Shown here in pieces: positions 40,465 to 50,032 of a stretch of DNA of 64,000 bases; the first letter of the stretch is position 1, and each line of letters starts with the position of its first letter. Location of the stretch: contig NZ_JNYE01000007.1 in assembly GCF_000717185.1 (NCBI RefSeq), forward strand, positions 1-64,000. The letters run 5' to 3'. The position numbers were made by a program, and so were the translations under genes. The DNA is from Kitasatospora phosalacinea. GTDB lineage: Bacteria; Actinomycetota; Actinomycetes; Streptomycetales; Streptomycetaceae. Under the pieces are notes generated by a model. The model saw nothing but the letters and a program-made list of their open reading frames with translations. It was not told the origin of the DNA and searched no databases.

Positions 40465-41703
40465 ATGGCTGGACACATTCAGGACCGCTGGTTCAAGACC
40501 GAGCCCGGCCCCGACGGCAAGCCGCGGCGGGTCAAGACCGACCGACACGGCACCGGCCTGCGCTACCGGGCCCGCTACACGGCCCCCGACGGGGACGAGA
40601 AGTCGAAGAGCTTCCCCGACCGCCAGAAGCGCCAGGCGGAGGAGTGGCTGGCCCGGATCGAGGCCGACATGTCCCGGGGCCAGTACCTCGACCCGGCGAT
40701 GGCGAAGACCACCTTCCGGGAGTTCGCCGAGCACTGGCTGAGCACCCAGACCAGCGACCCCAACACGCAGGCGTCCATGCGGTCTCAGCTCCGGCTGCAC
40801 GCCTTCCCCCGGATCGGGGCCCGGCCGCTCGCGTCGTTCCAGCCGGGGCACCTGCGGGAGTTTGTCGCCCAGTTGGAGACGGCCGCCATGTCCGGCTCGT
40901 ACGCCCGGGTCATCTTCTCCAACGTCCGCGCCGTGCTGAGCGCGGCTGTCGATGACGGCTACCTGCTGCGGAACCCGTGCGCCGCGCAGACCGTCCGCCC
41001 GCCGGTGGTCGGCTCGAAGCGCGTCGTCCCGTGGGAACCGGATCGGGTCTTCGCCGTCCGGGCCGCCCTGCCGGCGCGGTACCGGAGCACCGTGGACGTG
41101 GGCGCCGGATGCGGGCTTCGGCAGGGCGAGATCCTCGGCCTGGCCGTGGACGCGCTCGACTTCGAGACCAGCACGCTGCACGTCACACAGCAGCTCAAAC
41201 TCAGCCTGAGCAAGCCGGTGTTCGCGCCGCCGAAGGGCGGGACGCTGCGGAACGTGCCTCTGCCCCAGCCGGTGGCGGACGCACTCCGGGCGCACATGAA
41301 GCAGTTCCCGCCGGTCGAGATCACGCTCCCGTGGATGCGGACGGGCGGGCCGCCAGTCACCAAGCGGCTGATCTTCACCGGGGCGGCCGGACACATCGTC
41401 TGGCGCGGGGTGCTGAACGAGGACTACTGGAAGCCTGCCCTGGCCGCCGCCGGTGTCATCCCGACGCCCGAGAAGGGCCAGCCCTACGCCGCCGCCCGCG
41501 AGCACGGCATGCACGCCCTGCGGCACTTCTTCGCCTCGGTACTGCTGGACGCCGGGGAGAGCATCAAGGCCGTGAGCGAGTACCTGGGGCACTCGGACCC
41601 CGGCCTGACGCTGCGGGTGTACGCGCACCTGATGCCCGAGAGTCGGCACCGGGCCCGGAAGGCGATCGAGGGTGTGTTCAAGCCTCATGATCACGAGGGC
41701 TGA
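40465..41703 (+). CDS. int: Tyrosine-family integrase targeting gpmA
   Basis: 412 residues. AP2-like arm domain (RYRARYTAPDGDEKSKSFPDR, about 30-55), core-binding domain (about 85-180), catalytic domain with Arg in CGLRQGEILGL (about 216), HALRHFFASV (about 350), GHSDPGLTLRVYAHLMPES with Tyr near 385. Complete. It ends 1 bp into the right arm repeat, 82 bp before the core. The core match to the end of gpmA identifies its target. Confidence 0.92.
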   Translation: MAGHIQDRWFKTEPGPDGKPRRVKTDRHGTGLRYRARYTAPDGDEKSKSFPDRQKRQAEEWLARIEADMSRGQYLDPAMAKTTFREFAEHWLSTQTSDPNTQASMRSQLRLHAFPRIGARPLASFQPGHLREFVAQLETAAMSGSYARVIFSNVRAVLSAAVDDGYLLRNPCAAQTVRPPVVGSKRVVPWEPDRVFAVRAALPARYRSTVDVGAGCGLRQGEILGLAVDALDFETSTLHVTQQLKLSLSKPVFAPPKGGTLRNVPLPQPVADALRAHMKQFPPVEITLPWMRTGGPPVTKRLIFTGAAGHIVWRGVLNEDYWKPALAAAGVIPTPEKGQPYAAAREHGMHALRHFFASVLLDAGESIKAVSEYLGHSDPGLTLRVYAHLMPESRHRARKAIEGVFKPHDHEG

Positions 41704-41722
41704 CGGCCCACAGACGGCCCGG
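41702..41722 (+). repeat. Right 21-bp direct repeat, probable integrase arm site
   Basis: Identical to 32816-32836, starting at the integrase stop codon. Confidence 0.7.
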
Positions 41723-41730
41723 TGCTGACG

Positions 41731-41771
41731 ACGGCCCCTCTCCCGCGCCTAACGCGCAGGTGAGGGGCCGT
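41731..41771. terminator. Element-supplied terminator for gpmA
   Basis: ACGGCCCCTC (41731-41740) pairs with GAGGGGCCGT (41762-41771), 14 bp beyond the gpmA stop codon; it also serves the integrase gene. Confidence 0.75.
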
Positions 41772-41784
41772 TATGTCTCAGGGG

Positions 41785-41800
41785 CTACTTCTTGCCCTGG
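41785..41800. other. attR of the gpmA element (last 16 nt of gpmA)
   Basis: CTACTTCTTGCCCTGG, identical to 32704-32719. On the minus strand it encodes QGKK and the stop codon, so the host protein is unchanged by insertion. Confidence 0.85.
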
Positions 41801-42543
41801 TTCTTCACGGCCTCGATGGCGGCCGCGGCGGCCTCCGGGTCGAGGTAGCGGCCACCGGCGGCGACCGGCTTGAAGTCGGCGTCGAGCTCGTAGACGAGCG
41901 GGATGCCGGTGGGGATGTTGAGGCCCGCGATGGCCTCGTCCGAGACGCCGTCCAGGTGCTTGACCAGGGCGCGCAGGCTGTTGCCGTGGGCGGTGACCAG
42001 GACGGTGTTGCCCGCCGCCAGGTCCGGCACGATGGCGTCGTACCAGTACGGGAGCATCCGCTCGACGACGTCCTTGAGGCACTCGGTGTTCGGGCGCAGC
42101 TCGGACGGGATCTCGGCGTAGCGGGCGTCACCGGCCTGCGAGTACTCGGCGTCGTCGGCGAGGGCCGGCGGCGGGGTGTCGTAGGAGCGGCGCCAGAGCT
42201 GGAACTGCTCCTCGCCGAACTCGGCGAGGGTCTGGGCCTTGTCCTTGCCCTGGAGGGCGCCGTAGTGGCGCTCGTTCAGGCGCCAGCTGCGGCGGACCGG
42301 GATCCAGTGGCGGTCGGCCTTGTCGAGGGCGATCTGCGAGGTGCGGATGGCGCGGCGCAGCAGCGAGGTGTGCAGCACGTCCGGCAGCAGGCCCTCGGCG
42401 AGCAGGAGCTCGCCGCCGCGGGCGGCCTCCTTCTCGCCCTTCTCGTTGAGGTCGACGTCGACCCAACCGGTGAACAGGTTCTTCTGGTTCCACTGGCTCT
42501 CGCCGTGGCGGAGCAGGATCAAGCGATAGGTCGTGTCAGCCAT
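41785..42543 (-). CDS. gpmA: 2,3-bisphosphoglycerate-dependent phosphoglycerate mutase
   Basis: 252 residues. [10 protein letters not shown] carries the phospho-His (about residue 13), [12 protein letters not shown] and [16 protein letters not shown] (second His near 186) complete the active site. Interconverts 3- and 2-phosphoglycerate in glycolysis and gluconeogenesis. Full length; the C-terminus [12 protein letters not shown] is the normal actinobacterial end. The gene hosts the attachment site of the 32.7-41.8 kb element, which has displaced its original terminator by 9 kb. Confidence 0.95.
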   Translation of the reverse strand: MADTTYRLILLRHGESQWNQKNLFTGWVDVDLNEKGEKEAARGGELLLAEGLLPDVLHTSLLRRAIRTSQIALDKADRHWIPVRRSWRLNERHYGALQGKDKAQTLAEFGEEQFQLWRRSYDTPPPALADDAEYSQAGDARYAEIPSELRPNTECLKDVVERMLPYWYDAIVPDLAAGNTVLVTAHGNSLRALVKHLDGVSDEAIAGLNIPTGIPLVYELDADFKPVAAGGRYLDPEAAAAAIEAVKNQGKK

Positions 42544-42701
42544 GGGGCCAAGCCTAGTGGAGGGGTAAATCCGGTCGCTCGGGTGTCCACCTGCGATGTA
42601 ACGTTCGCCCATCGGTTTCGACTCTTACCGTTCCACCCGTCCGCGGGCGGCCGCCCCACCCTGCCCGCGGCCGCTCCGGGCCGTACCGCCCGGGAGCCCC
42701 C

Positions 42702-43964
42702 ATGCCCCTCCTCGCCCGCCTGGCCACCGAAGCACGCAGAGCGGGCGGCGGGCTCCCCCGCCAGTTCTGGTGGCTGTGGACGTCGACGCTGGTGAACCGC
42801 CTCGGCGGCTTCGTGGTGACCTTCCTGGCCATGTACCTCACCCACGAGCGCGGCTACTCGGCGGCGTACGCGGGCCTGGTGGCCTCGCTGTTCGGGCTGG
42901 GCTCGGCGGTGGCCGCGATCGGCGCCGGGGTGCTGACCGACCGGCTGGGGCGGCGGCCCACGCTGCTGGCGGCGCAGCTGTCCACGGCGCTGTTCACCGC
43001 GCTGCTCGGGTTCACCGACGGGCCGGTGGCGATCGCCGCGGCGGCCTTCCTGGTCGGCCTGGCGAGCAACGCGTCCCGCCCCGCGGTCAGCGCGATGATC
43101 GCCGACCTGGTGCCCGCCGCGGACCGGGTCCGGGCGTACGCGCTGAACTACTGGGCGATCAACATCGGCTTCGGCGCCTCCGCCGCGGTGGCCGGGCTGA
43201 TCGCCCTGCACGGCTACCTGGCGCTGTTCCTGCTGGACGCGCTGACCACGCTGCTGTGCGCGGTGCTGGTGTTCGTGAAGGTCCCGGAGACGCAGCCGGA
43301 GGCCGCCCCCGCCACCGGGAAGGAGCCGCAGGTCGGGCTGGGCACGGTCTTCCGGGACGGGCCGTTCATGGCCGTGGTCGCGGTGAACCTGCTGCTGGCG
43401 CTGGTCGTCCAGCAGGGCTCCACCACGCTGCCGGTCGACATGGGCGCGCACGGCCTCTCGGCCGCCCGGTTCGGCCTGGTGATCAGCCTGAACGGGGTGC
43501 TGATCGTGCTGCTGCAGCTCCCGCTGACCCGGCTGATGGAGAACCGCGACCGCACCGCCCTGCTGGTGGTCGGCGCCCTGCTGACCGGCTGGGGCTTCGG
43601 CCTGACCGCGCTGGCCGGGTCCTCCGCCGCGCTGTACGCGCTGACGGTGGTGGTCTGGACGGTCGGCGAGATCGTCACCGCGCCCACCATGATGGCGCTG
43701 GTCGCCGAGCACTCCCCCGCCCGGGCCCGCGGCCGCTACCAGGGCGTCTACTCGCTCTCCTGGTCGCTGGCCTCGTTCGTCGGCCCGCTCGGCGGCGGCC
43801 TGCTGCTGCAGTACGCGGGCAGCTGGGCGCTGTGGGGCACCTGCGCGGCGGCGGGCACGCTGGCCGCGCTCGCCTTCGTCGCGCTCGGGCGCCGTCGGCC
43901 CCGGCCGCCGGTGGTGGACGGGGTGCCGGTGGCGGGCGGGGTGCCGGTGGAGGCGGCGGCCTGA
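42702..43964 (+). CDS. MFS transporter (drug/metabolite exporter type)
   Basis: 420 residues with twelve predicted TM helices. The loop 2-3 motif appears as GVLTDRLGRRPTLLAAQ (about residues 78-94), typical of MFS, and TM5 has GLASNASRPAVSAMIADLVPAADRVRAYALNYWAINIGFG as in DHA1-type exporters. Substrate unknown. Divergent from gpmA, with 158 bp between. Confidence 0.85.
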   Translation: MPLLARLATEARRAGGGLPRQFWWLWTSTLVNRLGGFVVTFLAMYLTHERGYSAAYAGLVASLFGLGSAVAAIGAGVLTDRLGRRPTLLAAQLSTALFTALLGFTDGPVAIAAAAFLVGLASNASRPAVSAMIADLVPAADRVRAYALNYWAINIGFGASAAVAGLIALHGYLALFLLDALTTLLCAVLVFVKVPETQPEAAPATGKEPQVGLGTVFRDGPFMAVVAVNLLLALVVQQGSTTLPVDMGAHGLSAARFGLVISLNGVLIVLLQLPLTRLMENRDRTALLVVGALLTGWGFGLTALAGSSAALYALTVVVWTVGEIVTAPTMMALVAEHSPARARGRYQGVYSLSWSLASFVGPLGGGLLLQYAGSWALWGTCAAAGTLAALAFVALGRRRPRPPVVDGVPVAGGVPVEAAA

Positions 43965-43996
43965 GGCTGCGCTCCGGGCCGGGGCCCGAGGGGGGC

Positions 43997-44494
43997 TCAG
44001 GAGGCCGCGCCGCCCGCCTCGCTCTGCCGGAGCCGGACCCAGGAGTCGTGGTCGTCCTCCAGGATCGCCTGGTACTCCTCGATCAGCGGCGCCAGCCGGG
44101 ACGGCTCCGGCACCGAGTCGCCGTACTCGGCCTTCAGCAGGCCGAGGCGGCGGCGCAGCGAGTTCAGCCGGTGCACGGTGTCGGAGCGCTGGATCCACAG
44201 CGTGCGGTAGCCGAAGAACGCCGCCCAGGCGGCCAGCACCGTCACCAGCGCGCCGGAGACCAGCGCGACGTCCGCCAGCCGGGTGGCCAGCGGCTCGCCG
44301 ACCTTCAGGCCGAGCAGCACGGTGACCAGGGCGGACAGGCTGACGGTGGCCAGCTGCAGGGTCAGCGCCCGGCGCCGGTCCCAGTCGCGGCGCCGTCGGC
44401 GCTCCTTCAGCTCGGCCGCGAGTTCCGCCTCCAGCCAGGCCAACTTCCGTTGCGCGGTGGCGGATTCGGCGGATCCGGCGTGTTCGGTGTCCAT
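43997..44494 (-). CDS. Two-TM SLATT/DUF4231-like membrane protein
   Basis: 165 residues. N-terminal charged helix (LEAELAAELKERRRRRDWDRRRALT), two TM segments (about 47-65 LQLATVSLSALVTVLLGL and 77-97 VALVSGALVTVLAAWAAFFGYRTL), then a coiled C-terminal helix region (HRLNSLRRRLGLLKAEYGDS). This plan fits SLATT domains, 2TM proteins associated with nucleotide-signalling defence systems, but similar DUF4231 proteins also occur singly. No SMODS/SLOG partner is adjacent. Family call tentative. Confidence 0.55.
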   Translation of the reverse strand: MDTEHAGSAESATAQRKLAWLEAELAAELKERRRRRDWDRRRALTLQLATVSLSALVTVLLGLKVGEPLATRLADVALVSGALVTVLAAWAAFFGYRTLWIQRSDTVHRLNSLRRRLGLLKAEYGDSVPEPSRLAPLIEEYQAILEDDHDSWVRLRQSEAGGAAS

Positions 44495-44525
44495 GGTTTC
44501 CTCCCCGGCCGGGAGGATACCCGGA

Positions 44526-45041
44526 TCAGGCTCCGGCGGGAGGGGTCTCGCTCGTCAGGTGCGCGAACGCGGCCAGGTTCCGGGTGGACTCGCCGCGCTT
44601 GGTCCGCCACTCCCACTCGCGGCGGATCGCGGTCGCGAACCCCAGCTCCAGCAGGGTGTCGAACGGCTCGTCGGCGTGCTCCAGCACGCTGCCCAGCAGC
44701 CGGTCCACCGCGTCCGGCGTCACCGCCTCCAGCGGCAGCCGCCCCACCAGGTAGACGTCGCCGAGCCGGTCCACCGCGTACGCCACCCCGAACATCCGGG
44801 TGTTGCGCTCCAGCAGCCAGCGGTGGAACGCCTCGTGGTTCTCGTCCGGCCTCCGGATCACGAACGCGTTCACCGACAGCGTGTGGTCGCCGATCCGCAG
44901 CGCGCAGGCGGTGGAGAGCTTCCGCGTCCCCGGCAGCGCGGCGACCAGCGTGTACGGGTCGGCCGCGGCCGGCTCCCAGGCGACACCGGCCTGGTCGAGC
45001 GCGGTGCGCAGGAGGGTGAGTGCGTCGTCCTTGGCAACCAT
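44526..45041 (-). CDS. YbjN-domain protein (T3SS chaperone-like fold)
   Basis: 171 residues. The YbjN/CesT-like alpha/beta fold is visible in FVIRRPDENHEAFHRWLLERNTRMFGVAYAVDRLGDVYLVGRLPLEAVTPDAVDRLLGSVLEHADEPFDTLLELGFATAI. Conserved in actinobacteria next to mshA and gpm; cytoplasmic; role unknown. The ATG at 45041 is clear of other features. Confidence 0.82.
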   Translation of the reverse strand: MVAKDDALTLLRTALDQAGVAWEPAAADPYTLVAALPGTRKLSTACALRIGDHTLSVNAFVIRRPDENHEAFHRWLLERNTRMFGVAYAVDRLGDVYLVGRLPLEAVTPDAVDRLLGSVLEHADEPFDTLLELGFATAIRREWEWRTKRGESTRNLAAFAHLTSETPPAGA

Positions 45042-45089
45042 GCCCCCACGCTAGCCTCCGGGCCGGCGGGCCCGCGTGCCCAGGGGGGC

Positions 45090-45149
45090 CGGGGGGAACG
45101 GCGGGACGCGCGATCAGGGCCTCGGGAAGGACGGCGGGATGCGCAATCA
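45090..45149. repeat. Partial tandem copies of the 151-bp repeat terminus
   Basis: Two units of about 33 bp (GGGGAACGGCGGGACGCGCG... and CTCGGGAAGGACGGCGGGATGCGC..., each followed by ATCAGG) match the outer 20 bp of the adjacent MITE-like repeat. Confidence 0.6.
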
Positions 45150-45300
45150 GGGGCTCGGGGAACGGCGGGTCCGAGCTGCTGACGGCCGGAGCCCGTCGAT
45201 GCGTCCGTGCTGTTTCGGGCCGCCTGAACAGAACCCGAAGCCACCGCACGCACCGGCAGTGCACCGCCGGCAGCCCCGAGCCCGCCGTTCCCCGGGCCCC
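45150..45300 (-). repeat. MITE-like dispersed repeat, copy 1 (151 bp)
   Basis: Roughly 85% similar, in opposite orientation, to 54780-54930. Ends are imperfect inverted repeats of about 30 bp (GGGGCTCGGGGAACGGCGGG... with ...CCCGCCGTTCCCCGGGCCCC). No coding capacity. It lies between the ybjN-like gene and mshA. Confidence 0.8.
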
Positions 45301-45335
45301 TGACGGGGCCCCCTCCGGGCGCGACCCGCCGTTCT

Positions 45336-46679
45336 TCAGGTACGGGCCGTGGACATCGCCCCCGTGTAGACCTCGGCGGTGGCACCGGCCGCGGTGAGCC
45401 AGCCGAAGGCGGCGGCGTGGCGGGCGGCTTCGGTGCCGCGGGCGGCGGGGAGGGCGGGGTCGGTGGCGTACGGGAGGAGGGCGCGGGCCCAGGCCTCGGG
45501 GTCGTGGCCGGGGACGAGGGTGCCGGTGCGGCCGTCCCGGACGGCGACGGGGAGGCCGCCGACGGCGGCGGCGACCACGGGGGTGCCGCAGGCCTGGGCC
45601 TCCAGGGCGACCAGGCCGAAGGACTCGCTGTGCGAGGGCATCACCAGGGCGGTGGCGGCGCGGTACCAGTCGGCGAGCTGCCGCTGGTCGACCGGCGGGT
45701 GGAAGCGGACCACGTCGCCGATGCCGAGCTGGGCGGCGAGCTTGTGCAGGCTCTCGGGGCGGGCCAGGCCGGTGCCGGAGGGGCCGCCGACGACCGGGAC
45801 GACCAGGCGCTCGCGCAGGGCGGGGTGCCGGTCGAGCAGGCGGGCGACGGCCTTGAGCAGGACGTCGGGCGCCTTGAGCGGCTGTATTCGGCCGGCGAAC
45901 AGCAGCACCGCGGCGTCCTGCGGGAGGCCGAGCCGGGCTCGGGCGGCGGCCCGGTCGCCGGGGCGGAACACCTCCAGGTTGACGCCGGGGTGGACGACGG
46001 CGAGCTGGTCGGGGCGGGCGGCGTAGTGGTGGGCCAGCTCGGCGGCCTCCTCCGCGGTGTTGGCGATCAGCCGGTCGGCGGCGCCGACCACCTGGGTCTC
46101 GCCGATCACCCGGGCGGCGGGCTCCGGGGTGTCCCCCTCGGCGAGGGCCGCGTTCTTGACCTTGGCCATGGTGTGCATGGTGTGCACCAGCGGGACGCCC
46201 CAGCGCTCGGCGGCCAGCCAGCCGACCTGGCCGGACAGCCAGTAGTGCGAGTGCACCAGGTCGTAGTAGCCGGGGCGGTGCCCGGCCTCGGTGCGCAGCA
46301 CGCCGTGCGTGAAGGCGCACAGCTGGGCCGGCAGGTCCTCCTTGAAGAGGCCCTCGTACGGGCCCGCGGTGACGTGCCGGACGAGGACGCCGGGGGCGAG
46401 CTCGACGGCGGGGGCGTCGTCCGAGCTGACGGCGCGGGTGAAGACCTCGACCTCGATGTCCAGGTCGGCGAGGCGCTTGGCCAGCTCCACGATGTACACG
46501 TTCATGCCGCCGGCGTCGCCGGTGCCGGGCTGGTGCAGCGGCGAGGTGTGGACGCTCAGCATCGCGATCCGGCGCGGGCGGCGGGCGGCCGCGGCGGGCC
46601 CGGCGAACGCGCCGGGGGCCACCGGGGCGGCGGCCCACCGCGGCTCGCGGCGGGGCGTGCGGACGAGGGGCTGGGTCAC
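45336..46679 (-). CDS. mshA: D-inositol-3-phosphate glycosyltransferase (mycothiol synthesis)
   Basis: 447 residues from the GTG at 46679 (GGAGG 8 nt upstream). GT-B fold of family GT4: N-terminal [33 protein letters not shown], substrate-binding [12 protein letters not shown], and C-terminal E-x7-E region [24 protein letters not shown]. Transfers GlcNAc from UDP-GlcNAc to inositol-3-phosphate, the first step of mycothiol, the actinobacterial thiol. Family length and motifs all fit. Confidence 0.94.
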   Translation of the reverse strand: MTQPLVRTPRREPRWAAAPVAPGAFAGPAAAARRPRRIAMLSVHTSPLHQPGTGDAGGMNVYIVELAKRLADLDIEVEVFTRAVSSDDAPAVELAPGVLVRHVTAGPYEGLFKEDLPAQLCAFTHGVLRTEAGHRPGYYDLVHSHYWLSGQVGWLAAERWGVPLVHTMHTMAKVKNAALAEGDTPEPAARVIGETQVVGAADRLIANTAEEAAELAHHYAARPDQLAVVHPGVNLEVFRPGDRAAARARLGLPQDAAVLLFAGRIQPLKAPDVLLKAVARLLDRHPALRERLVVPVVGGPSGTGLARPESLHKLAAQLGIGDVVRFHPPVDQRQLADWYRAATALVMPSHSESFGLVALEAQACGTPVVAAAVGGLPVAVRDGRTGTLVPGHDPEAWARALLPYATDPALPAARGTEAARHAAAFGWLTAAGATAEVYTGAMSTART

Positions 46680-46850
46680 CTGCGATGCCTCCCTGTGCGC
46701 CGGCCGTCTGCTCTTCTCGTGCCGCCGCCCGCGGCCGGCGGCAGCGGGCGGATGGACGTCAGCCAGGGCAACGGGGCAGCGCGTCGCCGTATTCCCGCCA
46801 GCGGATCCGGGTGCACCGTGCTCCGGAACCGCTGCGTACGCTTGGTGACC

Positions 46851-47675
46851 ATGGCAGCGAGCGACACGCCGTCCTCCCGGGGCCGGTCGGGCCGACCGGT
46901 GGGGACGATCACCCGGGGCACCACCAACACCAACCGGCTGCGGCGGATGGACCGGTGGATCGCCCACGCCGCGGGCCGGACGCTGCGGGCCCCGGTGGCC
47001 CCGCCGGTGGCGGTGGACCTGGGGTACGGCGCGGCGCCGTGGACGGCGGTGGAGCTGTCGGCGCGGCTGCGGGCGGTGCGGGCGGACGTCCGGGTGGTGG
47101 GGATCGAGATCGACCCGGCCCGGGTCGCGGCGGCGCTGCCGATGGCCGAGCCGCCGCTGCTGGAGTTCCGCCGCGGCGGGTTCGAGGTGCCGCTGGACGG
47201 CGGGGCGCGGCCCCGGCTGATCCGGGCGGCGAACGTGCTGCGGCAGTACGACGAGGAGCAGGTCGCCGGGGTGTGGGCCCGGCTGTGCGGGCGGCTGGCG
47301 CCGGACGGGCTGCTGGTGGAGGGCACCTGCGACGAGGTGGGCCGACGGCACGTCTGGGTGGCGCTCGGCCCGGAGGGGCCGCGGACGGTGACCTTCGCGG
47401 CCCGGCTGGCCGGTCTGGAGCGGCCGTCCGAGCTGGCGGAGCGGCTGCCGAAGGCGCTGATCCACCACAACGTGCCGGGGCGGCCGGTGCACTCCTTCCT
47501 GCGCGACTTCGACCGGGCCTGGGCGGCGGCCGCGCCGCTGGGCGCGTTCGGGGCCCGGCAGCGCTGGGTGGCGGCCTGCGCGGCGCTGGCGGCGGACTGG
47601 CCGCTGCGGGACGGGCCGGTGCGGTGGCGGCAGGGCGAGTTGACGGTGGCGTGGGCCGCGCTGGCGCCGCGCTGA
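46851..47675 (+). CDS. Class I SAM-dependent methyltransferase-like protein
   Basis: 274 residues. [21 protein letters not shown] is SAM-binding motif I (residues about 55-75), followed by [15 protein letters not shown] (acidic motif II) and [36 protein letters not shown]. No recognisable specificity domain; probably a small-molecule or unknown methyltransferase conserved beside mshA. Divergent from mshA, 171 bp between the starts. Confidence 0.82.
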   Translation: MAASDTPSSRGRSGRPVGTITRGTTNTNRLRRMDRWIAHAAGRTLRAPVAPPVAVDLGYGAAPWTAVELSARLRAVRADVRVVGIEIDPARVAAALPMAEPPLLEFRRGGFEVPLDGGARPRLIRAANVLRQYDEEQVAGVWARLCGRLAPDGLLVEGTCDEVGRRHVWVALGPEGPRTVTFAARLAGLERPSELAERLPKALIHHNVPGRPVHSFLRDFDRAWAAAAPLGAFGARQRWVAACAALAADWPLRDGPVRWRQGELTVAWAALAPR

Positions 47676-47809
47676 GCCGCCCCCACCCTGTCCGATCATC
47701 CGTTCGACAGTTCACTCGAACGAGTTATCGATTTCCTCTGGCGTGTTGACGCCCCGTCAGGCCACCATGGAGCCGTCCGGGTGGTTGTCGGCGCGCCCCC
47801 CGGCACCCG

Positions 47810-48361
47810 TCAACCCGTCCGCCCCTCGACCTCGTCCCGCACCCGCTCGAACGCCGCGTACGCGTCGGTGCCGAACAGCACGAACCGCACCTCGTCCAGG
47901 TCCGGGGCCTCCGCGGCCGCGGTCTCCCCCGCCGTGGTCTCCAGGGCGATCCGGGCCGCGTCCTCCAGCGGCCAACCGAAGATCCCGGCAGAGATCGCCG
48001 GGAAGGCCACCGTCCGGGCGCCCAGCCCGACCGCGACCCGAAGGGACTCCCGATAGCAGGAAGCCAGTAGCTCCGCGCGCCGCGGACGGTCCTCCGCCCG
48101 GTACACCGGACCGACGGTGTGCACCACCCAACGGGCGGGCAGCCGCCCCGCCGTGGTCGCCACGGCCCGGCCGGTGGGCAGGCCCTTGCCGTAGTGCGAG
48201 GCGCGCAGCCTGCGGCACTCGGCCAGGATCTCCGGTCCGCCCCTGCGGTGGATCGCCCCGTCCACCCCGCCGCCGCCCAGCAGGGAGCTGTTGGCGGCGT
48301 TCACCACCGCGTCCACCTGCTGTTCCGTGATGTCACCCTGTACCAGCGTGATCTGCGTCAC
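47810..48361 (-). CDS. Macro-domain protein (O-acetyl-ADP-ribose deacetylase type)
   Basis: 183 residues from the GTG at 48361 with GGAGGAGGG 5 nt upstream; a longer frame exists but covers that site. ITLVQGDITEQQVDAVVNAANSSLLGGGGVDGAIHRRGG and AFPAISAGIFGWPLEDAARIA are the ADP-ribose-binding loops of MacroD-type proteins. Hydrolyses or binds O-acetyl-ADP-ribose or ADP-ribosyl groups. Single gene, divergent from the SpoIIE-type gene. Confidence 0.9.
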   Translation of the reverse strand: MTQITLVQGDITEQQVDAVVNAANSSLLGGGGVDGAIHRRGGPEILAECRRLRASHYGKGLPTGRAVATTAGRLPARWVVHTVGPVYRAEDRPRRAELLASCYRESLRVAVGLGARTVAFPAISAGIFGWPLEDAARIALETTAGETAAAEAPDLDEVRFVLFGTDAYAAFERVRDEVEGRTG

Positions 48362-48588
48362 CGCTGCCCTCCTCCGGTCAATTCCGGCCCACCGACGGCG
48401 GAAACCTGCGGAAACCCTAGGCAAAGCCGCCACCAGGCGCGTGGCAATAACCACATCGGCGCCGCCCAGTCGAAGAAATCCTCGGAGATCACGTTATGGT
48501 CGCGGGAAGCCCCCCGATGCCCGGCGCCGTCCGGGCACTGCGGACGGACACCAGCCGTTGGTCCGTCGGGGAAAGGAAGGACCGACCG

Positions 48589-50013
48589 ATGCCCGCTACG
48601 GGAGACGGGCGGGCACCCGACGCGACCACGAGCGCCGGTACCGCCGAACGCAGCCGCAGCCGCCGCGCCCACGGCGCCCCGCGCCCCGACCGGGCGGCGG
48701 GCCCGGCACCGATACCGCATCCGCGCAGCACCCCCGGCCCCACCGAACCGGCCCGCCCCACCGCGGGGTTCCGGGTGCTGGTGGTCGAGGCGGACGGGCC
48801 CGGGCACACCCTGTTCGACTCGCTGGCCGCCGAGCTGGGCCAGCACGCCGAACTGCACCGGGTGGACGGCATCCGGGAGGCCCTGGCCGCACTGCCGCCG
48901 CCGCCCGGCAGCGGCCGCCGCGGGCAGCGCGCCCCCGACTTCCAGTGCGTCCTGCTCGACCTCGGCGCGCCCGCCGAGCCCTCCGCGGATCCGTCCGACG
49001 GGCTGGAGGGCCTGCGCGAGCTGCTGCTGCGCGCCCCGCACACCGCCGTGGTGGTGCTGACCGACGCCGCCGGGGCCGAACTCGGTGCCGCCGCGGTCGC
49101 CGCGGGCGCCCAGGACTTCCTCCTCCGGCAGGACACCGGCGGCCCGCTGCTGGCCCGCGCCCTGCGCTACGCGGTGGAGCGCAAGCGCGCCGACGAGTCG
49201 CAGCGCCGCCTGGTCGAGGCCGAGATCCGCGGCCAGGAGAACGCCCGCCTCCAGCGCCACCTGCTGCCCACCCCGCTGCTGGACGGCGCCGGCCTGGCCT
49301 TCACCCGCCGCTACCGCCCCGGCCGCCGCCGCGCCCTGCTCGGCGGCGACTTCTACGACGCCGTCCGCACCAAGGACGGCCGGGTGCACGTGGTGATCGG
49401 CGACGTCTGCGGCCACGGCCCGGACGAGGCCGCGCTCGGCGTCGCACTGCGGATAGCGTGGCGGACGCTGGTGTTCGCCGGGCTGACCGGCCAGCACCTG
49501 CTCACCACCCTCCAGCACGTGCTGGAGCACGAGCGCCGCAGCGACGAGATCTTCGCGACCCTGTGCATGGTCGTGCTGGACGCCCCGACCGGCGGCGACG
49601 GCCCCGAGGGCGCCGAGCTGTACCTCGCCGGGCACCCCGCGCCGCTGCTGCTGGCCCCCGACGGCCCGCCGGTGCTGCTCCCGCTCGACCAGGCCGGCCC
49701 GGCACTCGGCCTGCTGCCCTGCGACGCGACGCACTCGGTCTGGCCCGCCCTGCGGGTCGAGCTCTCCCCCGGCTGGCGGCTGCTGATGTACACCGACGGC
49801 CTGGTCGAGGGCAAGGTCGGGGCGGGCTCGCCGCGGCTGGGCCAGGAGGGCCTGATCGAGCTGATCGCCGACCACCAGGCCGCCGGGCTGACCCGCGGCC
49901 GCCTGGTCGACTCGGCGATCGCCGAGGTCGAGGAGCTGAACGGCGGGGCGCTCACCGACGACGTCGCGGTGCTGCTGCTGGAGCGCAACCCCGCCCCGGT
50001 GATCATGGGCTGA
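48589..50013 (+). CDS. SpoIIE/RsbU-type PP2C phosphatase with receiver-like domain
   Basis: 474 residues, start at the ATG with GGAAGGA upstream; an earlier in-frame ATG at 48496 is possible. Disordered N-terminus (1-60), receiver-like domain (about 62-190, FRVLVVEADGPGHTLFDS, CVLLDLGAPAEPS with Asp in the phosphorylation position), linker helix, PP2C domain (about 240-470) with LGGDFYDAVRTKDGRVHVVIGDVCGHGPDEA and LLMYTDGLVEG. Such proteins dephosphorylate anti-anti-sigma factors in partner-switching control of stress or developmental sigma factors. Confidence 0.88.
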   Translation: MPATGDGRAPDATTSAGTAERSRSRRAHGAPRPDRAAGPAPIPHPRSTPGPTEPARPTAGFRVLVVEADGPGHTLFDSLAAELGQHAELHRVDGIREALAALPPPPGSGRRGQRAPDFQCVLLDLGAPAEPSADPSDGLEGLRELLLRAPHTAVVVLTDAAGAELGAAAVAAGAQDFLLRQDTGGPLLARALRYAVERKRADESQRRLVEAEIRGQENARLQRHLLPTPLLDGAGLAFTRRYRPGRRRALLGGDFYDAVRTKDGRVHVVIGDVCGHGPDEAALGVALRIAWRTLVFAGLTGQHLLTTLQHVLEHERRSDEIFATLCMVVLDAPTGGDGPEGAELYLAGHPAPLLLAPDGPPVLLPLDQAGPALGLLPCDATHSVWPALRVELSPGWRLLMYTDGLVEGKVGAGSPRLGQEGLIELIADHQAAGLTRGRLVDSAIAEVEELNGGALTDDVAVLLLERNPAPVIMG

Positions 50014-50032
50014 GCTGCCCGCCGGCCGGCCA

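Larger units (their letters stand above)
32704..41800. mobile_element. Integrated element in the 3' end of gpmA (integrase, excisionase, DUF3987 replication protein)
   Basis: 9.1 kb between two copies of CTACTTCTTGCCCTGG (32704-32719 and 41785-41800), with a 21-bp direct repeat just inside each end. Gene content: a low-GC hypothetical, a PP2C-like/HTH pair, two regulators, a DUF3987-like replication protein, excisionase and tyrosine integrase. No FtsK/TraB, relaxase or phage structural gene is present, so it is not self-transmissible by any known route. It may be an integrative replicon, a mobilizable element or a phage satellite. About 2 kb is non-coding repeat arrays. Confidence 0.85.
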
